Source of the DNA: an uncultured Pelagibacteraceae bacterium
Lineage (GTDB): Bacteria > Pseudomonadota > Alphaproteobacteria > Pelagibacterales > Pelagibacteraceae
Reading direction: 5' to 3'
DNA: 36,243 nt
Assembly (NCBI GenBank): GCA_902568425.1
Contig: CACFQM010000008.1
Location: forward strand, 1-36,243
The position numbers and the translations under genes were made by a program. Below are positions 29,610 to 36,243 of the stretch, piece by piece; position 1 is the stretch's first letter, and every line of letters starts with the position of its first letter. A model generated the notes under the pieces. It searched no databases. It saw only the letters and a program-made list of their open reading frames with translations, and was not told where the DNA came from.

Positions 29610-29960
29610 ATGAATGAAAATACAGAAATAGATAAAAATAAAGATAAACCAGCGACAACGCATAAAATTGGAATATACCTTTGGATATGGGGGCTTTTAT
29701 TTGTTCTTAGCTTTTTTTCTTACATGGTTGACTGGTACCAGTTTCAAGGAATATTAAGATGGTCTCTAATATTATTTTTTATGTTTCTTAAAGCTGGTTT
29801 AATTATGGCCTTCTTTATGCATCTATTTTGGGAACGATATACTCTAGTGAATGTATTACTGTGGCCGATGACAGCGATTGCGTGTTTTGTTGGCCTAATG
29901 GTTGCTGAAGCTAAATACACATTTTTTTCAAGACTTATTTATTTTGTCTTGGGCGGATAA
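29610..29960 (+). CDS. cytochrome c oxidase subunit IV (prokaryotic type)
   Basis: 116 aa; three TM segments; LKAGLIMAFFMHLFWERYTLV; directly follows subunit III. Confidence 0.88.
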   Translation: MNENTEIDKNKDKPATTHKIGIYLWIWGLLFVLSFFSYMVDWYQFQGILRWSLILFFMFLKAGLIMAFFMHLFWERYTLVNVLLWPMTAIACFVGLMVAEAKYTFFSRLIYFVLGG

Positions 29961-29978
29961 TTAATAATAGGATCTCAA

Positions 29979-30893
29979 TTGTTAAATACCAATACAAAAA
30001 CTAGAGAATTTAAATTCGACAGCACTCATTATATTAAGGCTTTGTTCGAATTAATGAAGCCTAGGGTAATGTCTCTTGCGATCTTTACTTGTGTAGTTGG
30101 TTTTTTAATTGCTCCTTATAAAAGCGTGGACTATTTATATGCAATTTTATCCATTACTGCTGTTGCACTTGGATCCGGCGCCGCAGGTTCTCTTAATTGT
30201 TGGTACGAAGCCGATGTTGATAAATTAATGTCTAGAACTTGTTTAAGACCCATTCCAACTGGGAGATTAACTAAAAAAGAAGCTTTAATTTTTGGAGTAA
30301 TATCGTCTTTTGTTTCTTTTGGAGCCTTATATTTTTTTTCAAACCTAATGGCTGCCTCTTTACTTGCGTTGACGATTTTATTTTATGTATTCGTTTATAC
30401 AATTTGGCTTAAAAGAAAGACCCCACAAAATATTGTAATTGGAGGTGCAGCAGGTGCACTACCACCAGTAATTGGATGGGCAATAGCTACAGGGAGTGTT
30501 TCAATAGAACCTATAATTTTATTTTTAATAATTTTCGTTTGGACGCCATCTCATTTTTGGGCTTTAAGTCTATTTAAATCTGATGATTACAAAAAAGCCA
30601 ATATACCGATGTTACCTGTTACATCAGGAGTAGAAACAACTAAAAAAAATATTTTTGTATATTCAATATTATTATTTCCAGTAGCAATAGCTCCATACTA
30701 TATTGATTTTTTGGGTATTATCTATTTACTATTTTCATTTCCTTTAAGTGCATATTATATTTTTATTTGTTTTAGGCTTTTAAGAACAAAAGATAAAAAG
30801 TCTGAAAGAAGTATTTCTAAACAAATATTTGCTTTTTCAATTCTATATTTATTTGCAATTTTTATATCAATTTTAGTGGACAAATTTGCTTAA
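29979..30893 (+). CDS. ctaB: protoheme IX farnesyltransferase (TTG start)
   Basis: LMKPRVMSLAIFTCVVGF, NCWYEADVDKLMSRTCLRPIPTGRL, PPVIGWAIATGSV, WTPSHFWALSLFKSDDYKKANIPMLPVTSG. Confidence 0.96.
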   Translation: MLNTNTKTREFKFDSTHYIKALFELMKPRVMSLAIFTCVVGFLIAPYKSVDYLYAILSITAVALGSGAAGSLNCWYEADVDKLMSRTCLRPIPTGRLTKKEALIFGVISSFVSFGALYFFSNLMAASLLALTILFYVFVYTIWLKRKTPQNIVIGGAAGALPPVIGWAIATGSVSIEPIILFLIIFVWTPSHFWALSLFKSDDYKKANIPMLPVTSGVETTKKNIFVYSILLFPVAIAPYYIDFLGIIYLLFSFPLSAYYIFICFRLLRTKDKKSERSISKQIFAFSILYLFAIFISILVDKFA

Positions 30894-31323
30894 AAATAAA
30901 AAATTAATTTTCATACTAATAAGCATTATTACTTTAATAATAGCCCTTTCTTTTTTGTTTTTTCAAAATGGGAGAAATATTACCCAACAAATTCCAACTA
31001 AACTAATAACAAGCGTTCATAAAGATTTGCCGTTAAAGTTTGAGTCAGATCAGACAAATATCATTTTGCAGCCAGGCGAGATACAAACAATAAATTATTC
31101 AGTAGAAAATTTGGGTAACAAAAGTGTTTCAGCAATGGCAACCTTTCAGGTTTACCCTCCTGAACTTAAAGATTTTATGACTAAAATGAACTGTTTTTGC
31201 TATGAGAAACAAACTTTAAAAGCAGGAGCCAAAGAAAAATATGCCTTAGTTTTATTAGTTGACCCAAATGTGACAAAGAATATAAAAGAAGCTATAATTC
31301 AATTTGTATATTTTAAAAAATGA
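30886..31323 (+). CDS. ctaG: cytochrome c oxidase assembly protein CtaG/Cox11
   Basis: N-terminal TM; NKSVSAMATFQVYPPEL, NCFCYEKQTLKAGAKEKYALVLLVDPNV with the Cox11 CFC copper motif. Confidence 0.92.
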   Translation: MLKNKKLIFILISIITLIIALSFLFFQNGRNITQQIPTKLITSVHKDLPLKFESDQTNIILQPGEIQTINYSVENLGNKSVSAMATFQVYPPELKDFMTKMNCFCYEKQTLKAGAKEKYALVLLVDPNVTKNIKEAIIQFVYFKK

Positions 31324-31493
31324 TTATTGATATTTCAAATCCTGAAACACTCAAAATGTGCGCCGTATGTATATCAGAAACCTCAGGTGGTCAGATGGCA
31401 TTATTAGTTATTGTAATTTCACTTTCACTTCTAGGATTGCTTAATAGATCTTGGAAGAAAAATTTTAAAAAAGAGACAAAATTATCTAACTAG
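31320..31493 (+). CDS. putative 57-aa single-TM protein with CxxC, between ctaG and thrC
   Basis: ATGA overlap with ctaG and TAGTG overlap with thrC; MIIDISNPETLKMCAVCISETSGGQMALLVIVISLSLLGLLNRSWKKNFKKETKLSN. Confidence 0.62.
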   Translation: MIIDISNPETLKMCAVCISETSGGQMALLVIVISLSLLGLLNRSWKKNFKKETKLSN

Positions 31494-32869
31494 TGGAATA
31501 TATCAGCACAAGGAATAAAAATCTTAAATATAATTTTAAGGATATTTTTTTTAGAGGTCTAGCTCCCGATGGTGGACTTTTTATTCCAAATCAAATCAAA
31601 AAGTATAATGAAGCAGAGATTAAAAAATTAAGTACCTTAAATTATGTTGATCTTGCAACAGAAATAATATTTAACTTTTGTTCATCAAGTCTAGAAAAAA
31701 ATAAATTAAAAAATATAATTAAAAAATCATACAAAAACTTTTCTTCCGAAGAAGTTATAGAACTCAAGAAGTTTGGAAATTTAAATTTAATAGAGCTTTA
31801 TCATGGCCATACATTGGCCTTCAAAGATATAGCAATGCAAGTTCTAGGAAACATGTATGATGAATTTAATATTTCCTCAGACAACAAAGTAAACATTATA
31901 GTTGCTACATCAGGTGATACTGGTTCAGCAGCTATCGCAGCATTAAATGATAGAAAAAATATTAATGTATTTGTTTTGCACCCACATAAAAAAATTTCAA
32001 ATATACAAAGAAAAATAATGACAACAATTGGATCCAACAATATTTACAACATTGCTATTAAAGGAACATTTGATGATTGCCAAAAACTTGTAAAAGAAAT
32101 GTTTTCTGAAAATGATTTTAGACAAAAAATTAATATGTCGGGTGTAAATTCTATAAATTGGGCAAGAATAATTTGTCAAATAGTCTATTACTTTTACTCT
32201 TATTTTAAATTTCAAAATAAAAAGGTTAGCTTCGCAGTTCCAACTGGTAATTTCGGTGATGTTTTTGCAGGGTATGTAGCAAAAAAAATGGGATTACCAA
32301 TTGAAAAATTAATAGTGGCAACTAATGAAAATGATATTTTAGAAAGGGTAATAAATACTGGTGAATACAAACCAACTAAAGTAAAACCATCACTTTCCCC
32401 AAGTATGGATGTTCAAATATCAAGTAATTTTGAAAGACTACTTTTTGATGTACTCAATGAAGATGATAAACAAGTATCAATTTTTATGAATAATTTAAAA
32501 TCCAAAGGTTCTTTTTTATTAAATAAAAAACAGGTTGCCGTCATAAAAAAAGATTTTAATGCTAAAAAAATTAATGATAAAGAAACTATTGAAATAATAA
32601 AAAATTTTTCAAAAGAATATAATTTTGTCATTGACCCACATACAGCAACTGCAGTAGGTGCCTCCAAAGATATAAAAGATGGTTCTGAAATTTTAATTTT
32701 GGGTACAGCTCATCCTTATAAGTTTTTAGAAACAATAAAAATGGCAACTTCACAGGAAGTCGAAACCCCTAAACAGATAGCACATTTAATGAATAAAAAA
32801 GAAAATTATGATATTCTGGAAAACAAAATAAAGGATGTGAAAAACTATATATTAGGTAAAATATCATGA
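31493..32869 (+). CDS. thrC: threonine synthase (GTG start)
   Basis: MEYISTRN, FRGLAPDGGLFIP, LYHGHTLAFKDIAMQVLGN, VATSGDTGSAAIAA, FAVPTGNFGDVFAGY, DPHTATAVGA. Confidence 0.96.
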   Translation: MEYISTRNKNLKYNFKDIFFRGLAPDGGLFIPNQIKKYNEAEIKKLSTLNYVDLATEIIFNFCSSSLEKNKLKNIIKKSYKNFSSEEVIELKKFGNLNLIELYHGHTLAFKDIAMQVLGNMYDEFNISSDNKVNIIVATSGDTGSAAIAALNDRKNINVFVLHPHKKISNIQRKIMTTIGSNNIYNIAIKGTFDDCQKLVKEMFSENDFRQKINMSGVNSINWARIICQIVYYFYSYFKFQNKKVSFAVPTGNFGDVFAGYVAKKMGLPIEKLIVATNENDILERVINTGEYKPTKVKPSLSPSMDVQISSNFERLLFDVLNEDDKQVSIFMNNLKSKGSFLLNKKQVAVIKKDFNAKKINDKETIEIIKNFSKEYNFVIDPHTATAVGASKDIKDGSEILILGTAHPYKFLETIKMATSQEVETPKQIAHLMNKKENYDILENKIKDVKNYILGKIS

Positions 32870-33355
32870 AAATAAAACTTGGCGATAAACTACCTCAGAA
32901 TGATTTTTTTTTATTTGGACGATTCAAATGAAGTAAAAAAAATTTCATCTAACGATTTATTTAAAGCTAAGAAAATAATAATTTTAGGGATGCCTGGAGC
33001 TTTCACAAAAACTTGTTCAGCAATTCATTTGCCAGGTTACATAAAAAACTATGATCTTGCAAAAAAAAAGGGGGTTACAAAAATAATTTGTTTAGCGGTT
33101 AATGATCCAAACGTAATGAAAGCTTGGGGACAAAATCAAAACGTAGGAAACAAAATATTAATGGTGGGAGATCCTTTTTGTAAATTTACTAAAGCTATTG
33201 GGGCTGAAGTAGATAAATCGGTAAAAGGTTTAGGAATAAGGTCAAATAGATATACAATGTTATTGGAAGATGGAATTGTAAAAAAAATTGAAGAAGAAAA
33301 AGAAACAGCAACTTGTGAATTGTCCGCAGCAGAAAATTTTTTAAATAAAATTTAA
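32866..33355 (+). CDS. peroxiredoxin (Prx5/AHP1-like), +1 frameshift near the N-terminus
   Basis: ATG 32866 overlaps the thrC stop. MKIKLGDKLPQNDFF, then one base removed from T9 32904-32912, continues YLDDSNEVKKISSNDLFKAKKIIILGMPGAFTKTCSAIHLPGYI (162 aa). Confidence 0.9.
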
Positions 33356-33736
33356 TTATTTAGTTGGAAGTTGATTATTTTTCCAACCAATTTTCTCTCC
33401 ACCGTCTCCTCTAAAACCATCTGAAACATTTAAACATTTAAAACCTTTTTCAGTTAAAAGTTCCGCTGCTCTTTGTGATCTAATACCTGATCCACACATT
33501 ACTAGAATTTCAGAATTTTTATCAATTTTTAAATCTTCAAATTCTTTTATAAAATTTTCATTAATAATTCTTCCTTGAAACTGGGACGATAAAAAATATG
33601 TTTTAATTCCTATTTTATCACCATCGGGTTTTCCTATTTGGTCCCACTCTTCTTTTGTTCTCACGTCTAACAAAATACTTTTTGGATTCTCTTTTATGAA
33701 ATCTTTAATTTTATCACTTGGAATTTGTTTAATCAT
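33356..33736 (-). CDS. rhodanese-like domain protein
   Basis: SILLDVRTKEEWDQIG, ILVMCGSGIRSQRAAELLTEKGF; active-site CGSGIRS loop. Confidence 0.92.
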   Translation of the reverse strand: MIKQIPSDKIKDFIKENPKSILLDVRTKEEWDQIGKPDGDKIGIKTYFLSSQFQGRIINENFIKEFEDLKIDKNSEILVMCGSGIRSQRAAELLTEKGFKCLNVSDGFRGDGGEKIGWKNNQLPTK

Positions 33737-34166
33737 TTATCTTTTTATAGCTCCTTGTGCAATTTCATCAACAAGATTATTGTACTTATTTTGAGCGTGA
33801 CCCTTTACCCATATCCATTTTATAGAATGTTTTGAGGATAAATTTTTCAACTTTTTCCATAGTTCGATATTTTTAACTGGTTTTTTTAGAAGCAGTTTTC
33901 CACCCATTTTTTTCCCATTTTTTTATCCAAGTTGTAATACCATCTTTTACGTAAGTAGAGTCTGTGTAAATTAAAATTTCAGATTTTTTTTTAAATTTTT
34001 GTATCGCTCTAATTGGTGCTAATAACTCCATTTTGTTATTTGTTGTGTTTTTTTCACTACCCGAGATCTCATCTTTTATTTTATCATCTACTAGTATTAT
34101 CGCAGCCCATCCACCAGGACCTGGATTTCCTGAGCATGCACCGTCAGTATAAATTTTGTATTTCAT
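33737..34166 (-). CDS. rnhA: ribonuclease HI, +1 frameshift at T7 33881-33887
   Basis: [59 protein letters not shown]. One base removed continues [47 protein letters not shown] (142 aa). Confidence 0.92.
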
Positions 34167-34167
34167 A

Positions 34168-35136
34168 TTAAATCAAATAATCTTCAAAACTTTTTGCGTT
34201 TTTATGAAATTCAAGCCTTTTTAAGTATTCTTCTGGATCTTTTATTTTCACAACTGCATTATCAACTGTATTAATATAATCAAAAACTCTCGTTAGAAGA
34301 AATCTTAAAGCAGCACCTTGGGACAGAACCTTAATAGCAACTTTTTCATCTTTAGATATTTTTCTAACTTCATTATATCCTTCCATTAATTTTTTTGCTT
34401 TTGTTACATTAAAACTTAAATTTTGTTTCATGCCATCAAAGCATAGTGCATTGAAGCATATTGCTATTTCAAAAGCATAAAAATCATTACACGAAAAATA
34501 AAAATCAATAAATCCAGAAAACTTATTATTCTTAAAAAAAATATTATCACTAAATAAATCTGCATGAATAATTCCAGATGGTAAATTTTTTGGCCATTCT
34601 TTCTCAATACTAGATAAATTTGCCTCAATTAAACTTGGGAGCTCTGCATGAATTTTATTACACCTGTCCTTAACTTGAGAAAAAATACTTCTCCAAGATC
34701 TAACTGATAAATCATTATTCCTTGTGAATTTAAAATTTTTTGTGATTTGATGCATTCTAGCAATTTGGTTTCCAACAATCTTGCATTCAGAAGGTGATAA
34801 ATTACTTTTTGATTTTCCATCCAAAAAACTGACGATCATAAATTTTTTATCATTAAAATCCGATATATAGTTATTGTCCTTATTTGATATAGGTTTTGGA
34901 CAAACAAAACCATTTTTACTAAGTTCGACCATCAAATTTGAAAAAAACGGTAAATCAGTTTCCTTAACTCTTCTCTCGTAAATTGTTAAAATATATTTAC
35001 CCTTTTCAGTTTCAATAGAATAATTTGTATTTTCAATACCTTCTTTAATACCCTCAAATTTTTTAAGTTTACCCAGTTTATAATTTAATAAAATATTATT
35101 AATCTCTTCTTGTTCTAATTTTGTGTATACAGCCAT
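34168..35136 (-). CDS. thrB: homoserine kinase (APH-like, type II ThrB)
   Basis: [75 protein letters not shown]. Confidence 0.94.
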   Translation of the reverse strand: MAVYTKLEQEEINNILLNYKLGKLKKFEGIKEGIENTNYSIETEKGKYILTIYERRVKETDLPFFSNLMVELSKNGFVCPKPISNKDNNYISDFNDKKFMIVSFLDGKSKSNLSPSECKIVGNQIARMHQITKNFKFTRNNDLSVRSWRSIFSQVKDRCNKIHAELPSLIEANLSSIEKEWPKNLPSGIIHADLFSDNIFFKNNKFSGFIDFYFSCNDFYAFEIAICFNALCFDGMKQNLSFNVTKAKKLMEGYNEVRKISKDEKVAIKVLSQGAALRFLLTRVFDYINTVDNAVVKIKDPEEYLKRLEFHKNAKSFEDYLI

Positions 35137-36072
35137 TTAACTCACTTCTTTTGGCAATTTAAAAACGACTTTTTCGTTTGCAGTAATAATTTCTTCAATT
35201 GAAACATTCATACTTTCTTTTATTTCTGAAATAAAGTTTTGCACTAATTCTTCAGGTGCTGAAGCACCAGATGAAAGACCAATAGTCTTACAATTTTTTA
35301 TTTTATCTATTGGAGCTTTTTTACCATAAAAAATTAATTCTGAATTTTCACATCCAGATTTTTTAGCTACTTCAACCAATCTTGCTGAATTTGATGAATT
35401 TCTACTTCCTAAAACAAAAAACATCTCACAATTTGGAGCAATTTTTTTAACCGCTGATTGTCTATTCGTTGTTGCATAGCAAATATCTTCTTTAATTGGT
35501 CCCTTTATTTCTGGAAATTTTTGTTTCAATGCATCAATAATTTCTTTTGTATCATCAACAGATAGTGTTGTTTGAGTAACATAAGCAACTGGTTTTGAAA
35601 AACTTAAATTTTTAACATCCCCAACAGTCTCAATTAGCTTAATGGAACCCGTGGGTAGTTGTCCCATTGTGCCTATAACTTCTGGATGATTTTTATGACC
35701 AATTAGAACAATATCAAAACCCTTCTTAAATAGCTGCTCTGTTTCTCGGTGAACCTTCGAAACAAGAGGGCAAGTAGCATCTACATAAAAGATTTTTTTT
35801 GATTTTGCCTCTTCAGGTATTTTTTTTGGTACGCCGTGTGCTGAAAAAATAACTGGTCTAGATGCATCCTTTATTTCGGATAACTCTTCTACAAAAACGG
35901 CACCTAGTTTTTTTAAAGACTCGACTACATTTTTATTATGAACTATCTCATGTCTTACATAAACTGGAGAACCATATTTATCTAAAGCTTTTTTTACTAT
36001 CTCTATAGCTCTATCAACGCCAGCACAAAATCCTCTTGGAGCAGCTAAATAAATTTTAATTTCTTTTTTCAT
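35137..36072 (-). CDS. ispH: 4-hydroxy-3-methylbut-2-enyl diphosphate reductase
   Basis: LAAPRGFCAGVDRAIEIV, VYVRHEIVHNKNVVESLKKLGAVFVEEL, FSAHGVPKKI, DATCPLVSKVH, YVTQTTLSVDDT, GLSSGASAPE. Confidence 0.97.
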   Translation of the reverse strand: MKKEIKIYLAAPRGFCAGVDRAIEIVKKALDKYGSPVYVRHEIVHNKNVVESLKKLGAVFVEELSEIKDASRPVIFSAHGVPKKIPEEAKSKKIFYVDATCPLVSKVHRETEQLFKKGFDIVLIGHKNHPEVIGTMGQLPTGSIKLIETVGDVKNLSFSKPVAYVTQTTLSVDDTKEIIDALKQKFPEIKGPIKEDICYATTNRQSAVKKIAPNCEMFFVLGSRNSSNSARLVEVAKKSGCENSELIFYGKKAPIDKIKNCKTIGLSSGASAPEELVQNFISEIKESMNVSIEEIITANEKVVFKLPKEVS

Positions 36073-36243
36073 TAATATCTAACAAATATTCCAACAATAT
36101 ATGCGGAAAAGTAAGTGACGCCAAACCAATAAATATAACCTTGATGATCACGTCATTTAAACCATAGGATTTTGATAAGAAAATGCTTGCTACCAAATAC
36201 AAAATTGCTGTTACAACCGTTAAAGGCAAAGCTTTTTTAATAT
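36056..36243 (-). CDS. C-terminal fragment of a membrane protein, possibly Brp/Blh-like (tentative)
   Basis: Minus-strand frame open from the window edge to TAA at 36056-36058: IKKALPLTVVTAILYLVASIFLSKSYGLNDVIIKVIFIGLASLTFPHILLEYLLDINEKRN. Overlaps the ispH start. Family guess rests on the ALTFPHxLLE-like end only. Confidence 0.45.
   Translation of the reverse strand, partial: IKKALPLTVVTAILYLVASIFLSKSYGLNDVIIKVIFIGLASLTFPHILLEYLLDINEKRN

Overview
AT-rich, tightly packed alphaproteobacterial chromosome segment. Gene content and order resemble SAR11/Pelagibacterales (inferred from the proteins only; no database search was possible). Contents, left to right: malate synthase G (partial), accA, a cold-shock gene, tRNA-His-hisS-hisZ-hisG, groES-groEL, ribF-ileS-lspA-lipoprotein-pgi, rsmD-purD, a lipid A/Kdo operon (ubiA-msbA-waaA-lpxK-lpxL), rsmE, a cytochrome c oxidase operon (coxB, coxA, two subunit-III-like genes, subunit IV, ctaB, ctaG), thrC, a peroxiredoxin, a rhodanese, rnhA, thrB, ispH, and the 3' end of a membrane protein gene. 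No mobile elements, CRISPR arrays or phage genes were seen. Main observations: (1) an unannotated 24-codon ORF, MKRQKITTKSHSHSHRVHAKLLLS, has four CAC His codons within eight codons, overlaps two stem-loops, and sits directly upstream of tRNA-His-hisS-hisZ-hisG. It is a candidate histidine-sensing attenuation leader. (2) Eight single-base frameshifts in seven conserved genes (pgi, rsmD, lpxL, msbA twice, qor, peroxiredoxin, rnhA) all fall in A/T homopolymers that are one base too long. Removing one base from each restores a canonical full-length protein. A sequencing or assembly overcall is the simplest explanation; slippage decoding is the interesting alternative. (3) An intrinsic terminator is embedded in the hisG coding end. 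(4) AccA has a C-terminal transmembrane extension. (5) glcB lacks the glycine riboswitch reported for SAR11. (6) There are several unlisted small membrane ORFs, including a CxxC one at the end of the cox operon.
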